Below are positions 1-14,572 of a stretch of DNA of 64,000 bases, piece after piece. This DNA comes from Macrotrachela quadricornifera. Its lineage: Eukaryota > Rotifera > Eurotatoria > Philodinida > Philodinidae. Each line of letters begins with the position of its first letter. Position 1 is the first letter of the stretch. The position numbers and the translations under genes were made by a program. The stretch lies in contig JAJEKB010019221.1 in assembly GCA_022393335.1 (NCBI GenBank), positions 1 to 64,000 of the forward strand, in the 5' to 3' direction. The notes beneath the pieces were generated by a model. The model saw only the letters and a list, made by a program, of their open reading frames with translations. It was not told where the DNA came from and ran no database searches.

Positions 1-3000
1 TTTTTTTTTTACTATTTCTGTTTTACAACACATAATAAACATCCTCGATTTCAATAAACGAAAAAGCGTTAGAATGAGTAGTTTAGAATACAATAAGTGT
101 CAACAAGAACAAAGAAGAACGTCTATCTATTTAAACTAAATGAAGGTTAGATGATCTATGTCATAATAATATTTTACTTAAAAAAGAAAAATAACATAGA
201 AGTTCAATACATGTATACATATAGAGTTAGATATTGGGTATAGTAATAAATAAAAAAAAGTAGAAAGAGAACGAGGTCTATGATCAAGTTAATAATGTAG
301 ACACAAAACACTTAACATCTCGCCTATGTTCTTCTTTTCTTTTTTTTATTTCTTTTACTCTCATTGTAGACGTCGACGCCAGCGAGCTCTTTGCTTTGCT
401 CTGTAAGTGTTTCGAACGAACATACATCATATAGAGAAAAAAAGATCGAAACATCGACAATTCGATACATACACTCTCGTATACTTCATTGCTTATATGT
501 ATGAGATTGTTTACTCTTTCTATCTTTTCTTTATTATTCTATACATTAAAATTTTTTTTTTTAACTAAAAATAGAAAGAATCAATTTCTAAAAACAACAA
601 TTATTAATTATAATAAATATATAAGAAAAATAAATATAAATACTTATTTCTTACGTACATATGCACGCGAACTTAAAAGAAAGAATTGAACTATAATGAA
701 AGAAGAAGACGAAAAAATTCTTTAAATAAAGAACGTCCAATAGAATCCGAATATTACCATAAAACAAGCGACATCATTTCTTTGATATTTATTTTTTTTC
801 TTATATAAAAATATGATTTGTAATTTAATAATTAAACATTAAATTTAGGTAAAATAGAAATTTTTTATTTTAATAGATGTCACCTAGGTCAACATGTTAC
901 ATTTCAGATAGACTTTGAACAATTAATCAAATCATTCCCTCGATTCATTTGATTTCTTATACAATATCTACTTTATCAATTATCTAAAATTTATCTGTTA
1001 TAGTTTTTAAATAACATCAATCAATAGTAAACAAGAATTCTTTTCATAAAATAACAAATCTAAATTCTCATGTAATTCTAAAAATTTAGCTGAATATGAA
1101 TACGTGCTTTTCAAAAACAAAATAAATCATCAACATTACTTGAATAGTATATACAAAATATTTTCAAAAATAAGATAGCTATCATTTAGAATGTCAAGGA
1201 AAAATTTCTTTTTACAAATAGACTAATTACAAATTATCTTTAATTTAATTTTCTAGAAACCAGGTTTTTTAAGTCACTGATTCTAACGAATGATAAAAGT
1301 ACATATTTTTTTCTATTAATTATTCGGTTGACTGAATATAGTCATGCCTCATTATAGGTTGCAACCATTTTGTTTATTGTCAATTTATTCCATATTTTAT
1401 TTATATTTCAATAAGGTATTCTTGTAGTATATTAGACCTGGATATATTCTTATTAAATTCATTGAAAACATGCTTATTTTTTATATTTTCTCAACAATTA
1501 ATTATCATATTAAATAAATAGTTGTTTCACATAGTCTGGCTATTTCTATATACATGACTACCATACTGTTTTGCAAAGACGGTGTTCTGGTTTCACTCAA
1601 TTGTCATCATAAGATTGATATTAAAATAAAGTACGCAAGCTACGACAAGCTTATAAGGCTCATAGCTTTTCCTAGTAAAGCTAGATTTGTGAGATATATA
1701 TTTTTACATTTTCAATAATTTACTTCGTTTGCCATATATTTAATTACTTCGTTATATAGTTTATCATCATGAGCAGAAGAGTTTTCATTAGAAATCAACT
1801 CTTTTCATGAAATAAAAGTATTTTTCACTTTTGTACCTTATTCTTAAATATAAGAAATTTGTTAATTATAATCAAATCGGCTCATTCTCAGAAGAGATAC
1901 AATTTATGTTTCAAATTGACTGATTATAGAAACTCTCTTTTAGCAATATAGGTACATAGGTACTTTGTCTTTTGATAGCTATTTAATCTTCTTATTATCT
2001 CTTACTCTTTAGACAGCTGTTTAATCTTCTTGCTATCTTCAACACAGTCAGGTGGTGTCCTCTATTTTATTAAAGTGTCTACACAAGATTCTATATAAAA
2101 ATACTAATCGTAGTATTTAAAAAAAAGTAAAAAAACTTTAAAAAATATCCTTTTTATTTTATTCTAAAAATTCTATGAAGAGATTCAATCATGAATTCTG
2201 ATTGGTTTTTAAATTTTTCCGCAAAAAATTGTTCCTATATAATACAAATTAATTTTATTAATAACAATTGAAAATAGTTAAATCAAAGAATGACGATATC
2301 ACTGCAGCATGATTGTTGATTATCGATTAAACAAAAGACAATTACACCAAATTATGACCCTAGAAATTCTTTATATTCTGCTACTTAATCTTTAAATGCA
2401 CAAGATATTGAAATTTATTTTCGCATTATTCCCATACGATCAACATCTTTTACAAAATCACTTGATAATTCAACATAAAATGTTACTGAAGAAAAAACTG
2501 TTCAATATCTTCGTCCCACATCATTTAAACAACAATAAAAAGAAATGTAACAATTAAATAAAAATAAAATGGAAATTAATCCATATGCTACATTTCATAA
2601 AAAGTGAATCTTTTTTTTTTATTGATAATAATTATAAATTGAATTTGGCTTTTTTTTCTTTGAAGAAAGCAATTGTTACCAATTGATCAAAAAGGTTATG
2701 CTCGGGATTTTCAAAAAAGATATGATAATGAATTTTTGCAAGTAAAATAAATTAATTCTTAAAGTTTTGGTAGAAGATTTTGGATATCAGAATCCTCTTT
2801 TTAGAGTTAAAATCATTTTATTGAAATTGTCTATAAATAGTTCTTAGAATATCTTCGAAATCATGCTGGAAATCTTCGCTTATGTTTCTGATTGATGCTG
2901 ATAATGTGAAGATCTGCAAGAATGGAAGAGTCGATTTGTGACAGAGAAACACTTCGATATATGCTTTGAATGATTAGAGAAATCGAAAGAAGAAGATGTA

Positions 3001-3318
3001 CGATAAAGGAATCACATATTTATATTGTCAAACATTTCATTGATAAAAAATAATGGCATGGATTCAGTCTAAAGTCCTGTGAAACAAACTATATTATGTC
3101 CCGAAATCTTTTTGAGTGATTTCTTAAAGCCTGTTGGCCGAGATGAGTATAAAAATATTGCTTTATCAGCACAATACTTGTGGAAGAACATGCCTGAATA
3201 CTGATGAGACTAATAATTTTCTATTAATCAGATGAAATATTGAAACGTTCATAGAACTTTGCTTCCTTGTAGGAATAGACTTAGTATAAAAGAAAATTTT
3301 ATTTTTATTATTTATTTT
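1..3318. other. AT-rich non-coding stretch
   Basis: I find no supportable gene here. The sequence is dominated by A/T runs, and the open frames are short and low in complexity. A slightly less AT-rich patch lies at about 360-420. From roughly 2,330 to 3,290 there are short codon-like stretches broken by many stops that might be older remnants of the decayed genes that follow, but I cannot assign them to a family. Confidence 0.6.
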
Positions 3319-5492
3319 TATGAATAATTTAGTTCCTCAATTGCTTGAAATGATGATTGATTCGGAAGATAATCCAGAATGGTCGACAAAGGATACTATC
3401 GAAGATGAAGAAGATGATAAGTAAAGTATTTTCTTCTAAACAATATTCTAAATATTTATATATATTTGATGTAGCAATGCCGTTGTTGGTGAAAGTTCAT
3501 TAGATCGACTTACTTGTGCACTTGATAGATCAACAATGCTTAATTACATTTTAACTACTGTTCAAACAATACTTCAAAATGGTGAGTAGGCAGTTTTAGG
3601 AAATGATAAAAATTCAATTGAAAATAAATTTTCTAGTTGATTGGCTTTATCGTCATGCTGATTTAATGGCAATATTAGCTACCAGTGAAAACTGTCATAA
3701 AGAAATATCAATATTACTTGATGATCTCGTTAATGGTATTTTAGTTTTTATCAAAGATTCAGTATTTATTTTTAATAGATTTATAATTTTTATTAAACAT
3801 TAAAAAAAAATATCTTAGCATTCACGTGTTCGATATGCAGCTTGTAATGCATCAAGACAAATGTCAACAAATTTTCAAGGAACATTTAAAAAAAAATTTC
3901 ATTTAAAAGTTGTACCTGGTCTTCTTTCAATTCTTGATGATCATCAAAATTCACAAACACAAGCTCATGGTGGTGCTTCTTTAGTCAACTTTGCTGAAGA
4001 TTATCTCCCACGTTTACTTATTGAACATTTACCACAAGTAAGCGAAAAATTAGAATAAGTTTTAAATCGAAAATATCAAGAAGTAATCAATTTTTGTTAT
4101 TTCTATTTTATTTAATTAAATATTATCTTTGTAACAAAAGCTTGTTCAACATAATCGTAAATTAGTTCTTCAACAAATTGTAACAACACTTGTAGCTATT
4201 GCTGAAACAGTTGCACAAGATTTTTCATCTTATTATGATTGGTTAGTTTTCATTTTTTCTTTTCAAAATAAAATATATTCAATTTTATTTGTTTATAAAA
4301 GATTTATGCCACAATTAAAATATTTATTTAAAAATGTTGTTACATCTGATTATCGAATGTTACATGATAAAACAATGGAATGTATTAGTTTAATTGGTTT
4401 AGCTGTTGGCAAAGAAAAAGTTTGTGTTTAATATATTTAAATATTTATTTGTAGTTTATTAATGATTGTTATGATATAATGCAAGAATTAGTTAAAACTC
4501 AAGTTGATTTCGAAAATTTAGGAAATTATGATCCACAAATATTATATTTAATTGCTGCTTGGACATATATATATATATGTAAAATATTAGGCAAAGATTT
4601 TGAACAATATTTTACAATTGTCATGGGACCTGTTCTTAAAGCACCTGCATTTAAACCTGAAGTAACTGTACTTGCTGATGAAGATAATGATTTTGAAGAA
4701 GATGATAATTGGGAAGTACTTAATGTTGGTGATCAAGTATGAAAGGTTTCTATAAAATAAAAATATTTGAATATATATTCTTGAGGCTTTTGGAATAAAA
4801 ACAACAGATCTTGAAGAAAAAGCAAGTGCTTGTTCAATGTTTGTTTGTTATGTTAAAGAATTAAAAGAAGGTTTTGTTAATTATGTTGAAGAAACAACAA
4901 AATTAATGGTTTCACTTCTTAAATTTTATTTTCATGAAGCTTTTTATTTCTATTCATAAAAACACAATATTCTATAAAATATTTATAGGTGTTTGAGCTA
5001 CAACTGGAGGGTCTTTACCACATTTACTTGATTGTTCAAAATTACTTGATGATGATTATGTTCGTCAAATGTGACAATAGATGAATAAACAATTATTTAA
5101 AGCAATTGAAATTGAACCTGATCATGAAATACTTGGAGAATTATTTTCATCATTAGGCAAAGTAATTAAATAAATAATTTCTTACTAAAAAAAAAAACTT
5201 TTTCTTAAAATTTAGTGTATTGAAACATTAGGTATATCAAGTTTAACAGCAGATCAATTAAAAGAATTAACAATTATTCTTGATAATCATCTTAAAAAAC
5301 ATTTTGAACGATCAAATGAACGCATTGAAAAATGACGTGATGAAGAAACTGAAGAAGAAATACTTGAAGATGATGATTTTGATGCATATATATTAAATCA
5401 TTTATCGGATATAACTTATTCACTTTTAGTCACATATACAGATTCATATTTGGTGTATTTTGATACATTAGTACCACATTTTTATGGACTTA
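3319..5492 (+). pseudogene. Importin-5 (karyopherin beta-3) pseudogene, internal fragment
   Basis: Importin-5 (RanBP5) is a HEAT-repeat nuclear import receptor. Translating through small GT-AG introns gives its middle and C-terminal HEAT region: an acidic segment followed by NAVVGESSLDR, then YAACNA, ISLIGLAVGKEK and VMGPVLKAPAFKPEV, all in family order. Exons read as about 3319-3420, 3475-3581, 3637-3758, 3819-4037, 4141-4241 and so on. The N-terminal third and the C-terminus are missing. In-frame stops lie at 4994-4996, 5072-5074, 5078-5080 and 5333-5335. One intron has lost its donor: CT stands where GT is expected, at 4940. The reading frame runs straight into Ig-domain sequence near 5,493. 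It is a decayed, intron-bearing copy, so it is not a retrocopy. A functional copy presumably lies elsewhere in the genome. Confidence 0.88.
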
Positions 5493-5719
5493 AGTGGGTG
5501 AGCCATTTGAAATTTCATTTGATGTTGATGGAAAAGAAGCATCAAAAGTACAATTAATAAAAGATGGAAAGGAAGTGAAATTCATAAGTATTGAAGGTAT
5601 AAAACATACTTATTCTATAGCTAAAATGAAACCAGAACACTAAGGTGTATACAAACTTACAGTGAAGAATAAGACATTGTCTGAAGAAACAAATGTCACA
5701 TTAAATGTCACAGGTATGT

Positions 5720-6734
5720 CCTTATTAAGAAGTTTTCCTTTGGGTGCAATAGGAAAGCTGTTAATCTTACGGCTCTAACCAATCATAATGCAATTTGTAG
5801 CATATATAAAATAAAACTAGGCGTTTTATGTTGAGAGATAAAGCATTGTATATTACTCACTACAAGAGTAAATTGTCAGTTTTTTCGAAAAAAATAATTA
5901 TAAAGCTTCTAAAACAAGTTTAAATTCCAAAACCAACAAGCAATCAGCTTTTGATTAAATTGCATCAATTTTATAACGATTGCTTTTTGAAAGCTGAGTT
6001 TCAGGATATAAGAATGCATGAAACGCAATATAATGCTCTGCTTTCCCTGAATCCATATGTGATATTCACAAATTGTTTATAACACTACCATCTCGGGAAA
6101 TAATTTATCTTAACAGTTCCCAAAGGGTTCTATTTTAGGTTACGTGTAATAAAAGTATCCTACTGCCGTTCACTTTGACTTCAGGTAGCAATGAATCTGG
6201 TTATTATTATAGAGAGTAGTAATTTAGTCAATGTAACATATTCTCAGAAATGAAGAACCGATTGCTAAAGCGTAACAAATATATCTTGAGGATTGTAGAA
6301 GGACAATGCCATTGTCAGAAAATTAGTTATAAAGTATTACAACAACTGTTAGATAAAAGAGTATATGATCATTATATGAATTAAGACTGATCTCCAATTA
6401 TTGTCTGGTTTTATATTAGGAATCTGTGAATTATTTCACTGCCATGTAATGGTTAAAGAGCAATAAAAGTATCTTTCATATACCGAATGTTTCCATTTTC
6501 TAATTCAAAATGTTCGTAATAGTGCATCTGTATGAAAGTTTGCAGTCAGATATTTAAGTACCTGCTATATTTTAAACTTGTTCTCCATATAAACTCATGA
6601 TTACATCATACCAATGCTTCGTGAAATAGACAACTCTATCGATGATATAAGTAAACATAATTTCTCCTTACTCCTTTTGACTCGATTAATGACAAATGAA
6701 GGCACATGAATACTTTTTTTGGATTCTTTGTAGC
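5720..6734. other. Non-coding insert inside the Ig-repeat pseudogene
   Basis: About 1 kb separates two recognisable Ig exons, whereas the introns nearby are about 50-60 bp. It shows no coding potential and no clear terminal repeats. It is either an expanded intron or an inserted, degraded element. Confidence 0.5.
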
Positions 6735-9700
6735 TTCACTGAATATTACACAATCTTTGAGTGATACCAATGTATTACTCGGTCAAAACAGAACATTACA
6801 AATCACTTGTGAAGCCTTTCCAGCACCAGAAGTTACATGGTGTAAGTGCCTTGAAAATATATATTGCTGCATTTCGTTACATTGATATTTTTCAGGTTCT
6901 TCAACGATATTGAATTGAAAAATTCACCTAAGCACAAGATTGAAGCCAAACAAAATGTATTTTCACTTACTGTCAACAAATGTGATCATCCTGATGTTGG
7001 AAAATATTATGTTCCCGTTGACAATGGTATTGATCATACTGAACAAACTGCCAAACTCCATATTGGAGGTATGGTTTTTTTTTCATTTTTTTTTAAAGCG
7101 AGGCTTATTCCGTTCTCTCTTCTAGTTAAACCAAAAGTCGAAGCTGCAAAACCAGCTAACGAATAATCATGTGTCATTGGTCAAGATATACAAATTGCAT
7201 GGAGATTTAGTGGAATCGAAAAACTACAAGTGACATGACTATTCAATGGACAACTACTTCCTACTACTGATCTCTTCCAAATCACTGAAAATTAAGATGA
7301 AACATCAACATTATCAATCAAAAATGCTGAACTTGCTGATAAATATGCCTATACTGCAAAAGCAACAAATGCAGTTGGTGAAGCTGAAGCTAAAACAACA
7401 CGTAACATTGCTGGTATCAAACCAGTTATTAAAAATGATCTCAAACCTGCTCTTGAAGCAACTAAAGGTGAATCAATGACAATCAAATTATCAGCTACTG
7501 GTACATCTAAATCAGATATTGTATGGATACGAGACAATGATGATCTTGTTCCAAGTGATCGAATTTAAGTGACTGATCCTACTACTGAAGGAGATGATAG
7601 ATATACATTGACTATTTTGAATGTTCAATCTGAAGATCAAGGTGATTATTCAGCTAAGATTACTAATGTTGGTGGATCACTTAAATCAAAGAAATGAAAA
7701 GTTTCTGCTATGAGTAAATAAAGCTTGGCGTCCGAAACACATTTATAAAGTTGTATATATAATAGATTCACCTGTTTTTATTGTCAAATCAACAACACAA
7801 GAAGTGAAACAAGGTGAAACAACAGTATTCGAAACAAAGATTGATGGATATCCTACACCAAAAGATGGAGCTCAAGTTCAATTCAATACAGCTACGGGTG
7901 ATGCTAAACTATCAATTCCAAAAGTTGATCTACAACAACATGCAGGAGTAATAACATGTCGTCTTGAAAATTCACATGGAACTCAAGAAGAAACAGTTAA
8001 TGGTAAAGATGTGACATAATAAAAGTAGTTGTACGAGAATCACCAAAACTAGAAGCACAATGTTTCTATAATGATACACCTGTTGCACTTGAAAATATTA
8101 CATATAATGAAGAAAAGAGTGAATATCAACTCTTTTCTTCGAAGAAGCAACAGTTGTTGCGATAAGTGGAGGAACATATCGAGTAGTATTGAAAAATGAT
8201 CTTGGAGAAAGTGAATCAACACCATGTGTATTGACTGTATTTGAACCAGTAAAACTTACAAAGATTGCTCCAACAGTAGAAGTTGTAGATTTGAAAGTGG
8301 ATGAACCATTCTCAATATCTGCTGATGTAGATGGAAAAGAAACACCAAAATTACAATTAACAAAAGATGTCAAAGAAATGAAATTCACAAGTGTTGAATG
8401 TACAAGACATATATATTTGATAGCTGATGTAAAACCAGAACATCAAGGTGTCTATAAATTGACCACGAAGAACAAAACATCAGCTAAAGAAACTACTGTA
8501 ACATTAAATATCACAGTAAAAAAAGAAGATTGATAAATTTTTGTATAAGTGAAAGATGGCTCGAGCGTTTTTGAAGGAATAAAAATCGTAAGGTTTTTGT
8601 TTGTCATTTTAGCACCACTTAATATTGTTCAACCACTCACTGATATCAATGTGCTTATGGAACTGAGCGGCACATTTTCCTGTGTTTGTGACGCTTTCTC
8701 TCCACCTAAAGTAACATGGTACGTTCAGATTTTTCACTACTAAAATATATCTTTATACTGATGAATATATTTTACTAGGTTTATGAACGATACTGAATTA
8801 AAAAATTCAGCTAAACATAAAATTGAAGTTAAGCAAAATGTTTACACATTAACCGTAAATAAATGTGATAATACTGATATTAGTACTTATCGTGCTCAAA
8901 TTGATAACAGTATTGATAAAGGTGAACAATCAGATAAACTGAACGTTGGTACAAAACCAACCGTAGTTGGAAAACTGACTGATGTTCAAGTACAAATTGG
9001 TCAATCAGCTCGTTTTCAAGTACAATTTGCTGGACAATCTTTACCTGATATCACATGGACACGAGCCGATGGTCAACCACCGAGTGAAAATATTAAAATT
9101 GCAAATGATGAAAATGGTTTTGCTGCCTTAGTATTTGATTCAACAACATTAACTGACAAATGTGTTTATATTGCCAAAGCAACAAATATTGTCGGTTCGG
9201 TCAAACAAAACATTAATTTATATGTTAAAGGTATTAAATATTCTACTTTCATATGAGTTTTTATTACATTTTTATTTAGAAATCAAACAAATAATTATTC
9301 GTGATCTTAAACCAGCTATTAATGCTACAAAAACGACAACCAACGACATTAACTATTGAAGCAACTGATAATCTAAAAGCAACAGTTAAATTCTTCCGTA
9401 GTGTTGAAGAACTTGTTGCTGTAGAAAGGTTAAATTGAATTAAAAGAATCTGAAGATGATCAAATATTTACAGCTACAATTCTTAGTATGCAAGCAAATT
9501 ATCAAGGTGAATATACAGCAACTGAGAAAAATACAGGTAAAATGGCTAAAAGTAAAAAATGCAAAGTAGCTGTTTCAAGTAAGACTTGAATTTTTCTTGA
9601 ATTTTATAAAAACTAATTCTTCTAAAATTTAGAAACACCAACATTTACACGTACACCTCAAGATTTAACAATTCATGATAAATCCGAAGCAATTTTTGAA

Positions 9701-11115
9701 TGTGAAGTTGATGCATATCCAAATGCAAAAGTTTCTTGGTTAAAAGATGGTAAACCATTAAATGTTAAAGAAGGTGTTGAAACTCAAGCACAAGCTAATA
9801 AAGGTCTTTACACACTTCGTATTGATCAAGCTGATTCAACTAAACATATGGGTACAATAATCTGTCGTACAGAAAATTCTATTAGTACAATTGAACATCC
9901 AGTTCAATTAAATATAACAACAGCACTAATATTAAAATCACAATTAAAAGATCTTGAAATTTTACGTGGACAAGATGCAACATTTTCTGTTGATATTCAA
10001 GGTTATCCAGTTCCAGAAATAGTATGGGTACGTGGAAGTGAAAAACCAACTGAATTAAATGATAAATATACTTGGTCAGATGATCAACATCATCAATTAA
10101 TTATTCATAATGTACAAATCGAAGGTGAAGATGAATATCAAGTTCGAATACATAATGAATTTAGTGAAATTACTAGTAAAGCTAAACTTACATGTTTGAG
10201 TAGGTCGAATATTTTTTTTGTTGGATCTATTTTTAATATTTGTTTTTCTTTGTATTCAGTTCCACCAAGGATATCACCATCAACAATGGATGATACAATA
10301 TTAAAACGTGGTGATGAAATTGAATATCAATTTGAAATAGAAGGTCGTCCACAAGTTGATGTAACTTGTCTTAAAAATGATAAAGAGCTCAAATTAAATG
10401 AAAATCCAAATTATATATTCACATCGGATAAAGAAAATAATAAAGAACCATTTTAAATTCTTAAAGCTGATGGTGATGATCAAGTACATTATACATTACA
10501 ACTTAAAAATAAAGATGGTAAAGCTGAAGTTAATATTAATTTAATTGTTAAAGCTGATCTTCAATTTATCAAAATACTTTCTGATATTGTAACTGTTGTT
10601 GGACAAGCCATTACATTTTCATGTGAATGTTTTGGTTTACCAAAACCAACAAATATTACATCGGATTTTAATGATGTTGAAATAAAAGCATCGGCTAAAT
10701 ATAAAATTGAATCCAAATATCCATTTATTAATAAAAACAGATTGAATTCATATTGGTAAATATCGTGTTGTTATAACAAATGGTGAACAAACAATTCAAC
10801 GTTAAGCCAATTTATTAGTACAAACAAAACCAAAATTAGAAGGTAAACCACAAGATGCACAGCCAATTATTGAAGAATCAGCAAGAATACAATGTAAATT
10901 TTCTGATTCACAACCATTTACTGTTACATGGTTAAAGAATGGTGAACCATTAAATTTACCAAATGATAATATTGAAGTTATTAGTGAAGAAGATACTGGT
11001 ATTCAAGCACTTGTATTTAAACGTGTAGAAATCGAAGATAAAGCAAGTTATACACTTCTAATATCAAATATGGTTGGACAAGCTGAAGGAAAAATAAATT
11101 TAATACCAAAAGGTT

Positions 11116-11890
11116 TGTTTTAAATATCAGTGGATATTTTATTATATAAACAATCGTTTTCTATTCACATTAACTAAAGAGAAAGAAAAACTTTTTTTTT
11201 TTTCGTTATAATTTCTCTTTATTATTTATTCAAAACTAATACTTACATTAAATTCATTGCTGAATTCAAACCATATACTCAACAAGTGTAACTCCGTTCT
11301 CGACTATGTCATGAGCGTATGTGATAGTTATTTGCATTAATAATTTATGATAATATTTTTTTGTGACCTGAATAGTGAGACATTTTTTTAATTTGACTGA
11401 GGCTTATTTATGAGCAAAACTCATGTTCGTAAGTTGAAGATGTTTTCTAGTTAGTGTTAGAAAATTTTTCGAATGAAGCTGAAACAGCAACATGTTTGAC
11501 AAGAGAAAAGAGTCGTTACGTTAAAATTCGTTACTTTTAAACCTAATCAATTCTGATTTATGCAATGCTAGCATGAGTCTATGTATATCACACTATTGTT
11601 TTCTCCTTTAACGTATAACCTCAGGTATTTAACTTATCATCCGATAACAGATATAAATACACTCGATATTATATAGATGAATAAATAGTTCTATGATCTC
11701 ATACTCTTTTATCGTACGTATTTTTATAGTTTATGTAGTAGATCTATGCATACTTGCATAGGATAGGTCTTGAGACATTTCTTCTTATAGCCTTATTTTA
11801 TCTTTGACTCAGCACAGGAAAACAAACAGACATATAAACACAGAATGTTATATATAGATAATATTGTAATAAATGATTGATTTTTTTAGA
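11116..11890. other. Long intron or insert inside the Ig-repeat pseudogene
   Basis: A donor-like GTTTGT follows the open Ig exon ending near 11,115, and a polypyrimidine tract with AG ends at 11,890, so this 775-bp stretch behaves as one intron. It is more than ten times the length of neighbouring introns. No coding content or inverted ends were recognised. Confidence 0.5.
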
Positions 11891-14572
11891 AATTAAACCA
11901 ACAATTCTTATTGATCTCGAAGGAAAAACTGTCCAAAAAGGTGAACCACGTGAATTAACAATAATAGCTGAAGGTAAACCTCAACCACAATGTAAATGGA
12001 CATTTAATAATCAAGATTTAACATTAATACCTGGTGAAATTGAATCTATAATTGATGAAAATGATAAACGTATATATCATTTACGTATTCATTCAACACA
12101 ACTAAAACATATTGGTGAATATTCATGTACATTATCAAATGGTGGTGGAAGTGTTAAATCTAAAAAAATTAAAATAACTTGTGAAAAATCACCACAATTT
12201 CCTTCTGAATATGGTAAAACAGTTAAAGCTATTTAAGGTGAAGATGCAAGGATTGAATGTCCAGTTGATGCTTATCCAATACCAAAATTTACTTGGTAAA
12301 AAAAAAGAAAGAAAGAAAAATAAATAAGTTTTTATTTTCTTTTATTTTTTTTTCACGAGTCGAACATTAGATAATAAAACTTTAACAGAAAAAGATGGTA
12401 ATTATTCAATTGCATTTGATACTGATAAAAATGCATCAATATTATTAATAAAACAAGTAAATAAAATTGAACATGAAAATGAATATAAATGTCAAGCAAC
12501 ACATGAATTTGGTTCAGCTAATTTGAGTACAAAATTACTTGTACTTGTTCGACCATATTTTATTGAACAATTAAAAGATGCACAATGTCATGAATTTTTT
12601 AAACAATATGCTATTGAATATCAAGCTGAAGATTTTTCTCAACCAACTATACAATGGACAAGAAATAATCAAATAATATCATTATTATCAAATGAATTTT
12701 GTATTGAAAAAAGTCGTTTAATTATACTTGTAACAAAATTAAAACATACAGGAGAATATACAGTTTAATTAACAAACGAAGTTGGAGAAATTCAATCAAC
12801 TATGAATTTAACAATTACAGAAAGACCTATTGAAGTTGGTAAACATCTTCAAGATACAATTGGTATTTACTAAACAAATTGAACGTGTTAAATGGATTAA
12901 AAATGATATTGAATTACTAGATGATGTACGTTTTATACGTTAAGGTGAACCAAATCAACGTTATTTTCAATACGAGATTCATTCATTAACACCTGATGAT
13001 ACAAGAGAATATTCATGTATATATGATGAAACAACAAATTCAAAAGCAATGTTAACTGTTAATGAATTAACAATTGATTTTGAAAAAGCATTAATTAACA
13101 AAATATTAGACATTAACACTTTAATGTACTGGAACAAAACCAAATAAACAAATTAAATAGTTTTTTGATAATCAAGAATTAAAAGGTGATGATCGTTGTT
13201 GATTTGAAAATGAAGAAAAAATTCATCGATTAATTATTACTAATATGTCACCAAATGATGAAATAAATTATGATGTTGTGACAGAAAGTGATAGACAGAG
13301 TTCAGCGTTTGTTCGTGTTAAAGGTAAATTATAACATTGAAATTTTTTTTTTAAATTATTTTAGTTTTTATTAGAAATTCCTATTGAATTTATACGTCCA
13401 TTAACTGATGTTGATATACAAGAACGTTCACCTGAATTAATTCTTGAATGTGAATTAAATAAATCTGTTCATGTTGAATGGTATCATTTTTCAACTCAAT
13501 TAACATCATTTACTGATGAACAACGTATATTTATTGAACATAATCATCTTCTTCATCGTTTAATAATAAAAAAATATTCAAATGGATGATAATGGAACAT
13601 ATACATGTCGTTATTCATCTCAAAATGTTGATTCATCATTTAAAGTGCGTGTTAATGAATTCCCATTAGCTACAGTACAAAATTTAAATGATTAATATAT
13701 TATAACTGAAAATGATGATTTAATATTAAATCTTCAATTAAATAAAATAACATATTTTAAATTTGAATGACTTAAAGATGGTGCTATTATTGAAAATACT
13801 GAACATATTAAAATGATTGTTCAAGGTGAAAAATATCAATTAAAAATAACTGATGCTAAACTTAATGATCAAGAAAAATATACATTTCGTATAAATGAAG
13901 CTAATATTCAAACAAATACAAATGTAATAATAAAAGAATTATCGGTTTATTTTGCACGTTATTTAAAAGCTGTTTCAAGTATTATGGAAAATACAAATGA
14001 TTATCATTTAGATCATCTTCAGAATGTAATTTATTTTCCTTCTTTTTTCTTCTTATCTTTATTTGATTATTTCTATGACTTAGACACAATAATGTGTGTA
14101 TGTATGTCTTTCTCATGTATTTTATATCTCGCTTTTGTTCTTTATTTGCAATTAAAAATACAACACACGCACACTGTTTTTATTACCAACAAATACAAAA
14201 TATTAACTAAAACTCTTTAGATCGTTTTCGAAAATAATTGTCAAATCTCTGCACTTTCTTTTCAAATTCATTGTTTTAATAGTAATATGAAGATTAGGCA
14301 GTTGTTTATGTTTGATTAATTAGAAAAAGTACAAATGTTCTGCATCAATTCAGAATGATCGTGTTCGTTTAATGAGTTGTATTTCACTGACGAATAGAAC
14401 TAGTATGTTTGTAGAACGAACTGACAATATTAATGTTTAACAAAAAGATTGATAAATTTATGAATTACAAGATTTTTGTAAAAATCCGATTTGAGAAAAA
14501 ACGAGTGGACATTTTTATGTATTTTACTGAATTTTCTGCTGGGATCAGTATGTCCTTCTAGCAATGGACTAA

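Larger units (their letters stand above)
5493..14020 (+). pseudogene. Titin/twitchin-like Ig-repeat gene, decayed
   Basis: This is a long run of about 14-16 I-set immunoglobulin domains of the giant muscle-protein type (titin, twitchin, obscurin). Repeated hallmarks are a Cys in strand B, a Trp in strand C (VSWLKDGKPL, IVWVRG, CKWTFNN) and D-x-G-x-Y-x-C or its variants in strand F. Exon blocks are roughly 5493-5713, 6735-6842, 6896-7067, 7125-7710, 7770-8530, 8614-8718, 8779-9232, 9280-9580, 9633-10197, 10258-11115, 11891-12297, 12360-13325 and 13374-14020. Stops interrupt many domains (5641, 7164, 7236, 7566, 10454, 12234, 12766), and frameshifts occur near 8130, 9350, 10740, 12870, 13130 and 13575. 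No kinase or Fn3 domain was seen. Segments such as 9633-10450 remain open. It could still be transcribed, but it cannot encode an intact protein. Confidence 0.87.

Noticed and set aside
3319..14020. Stops in the Ig and importin genes as evidence of a reassigned genetic code
   Set aside because: TAA, TAG and TGA all end intact genes elsewhere in the window, and frameshifts accompany the stops, so decay explains them better.
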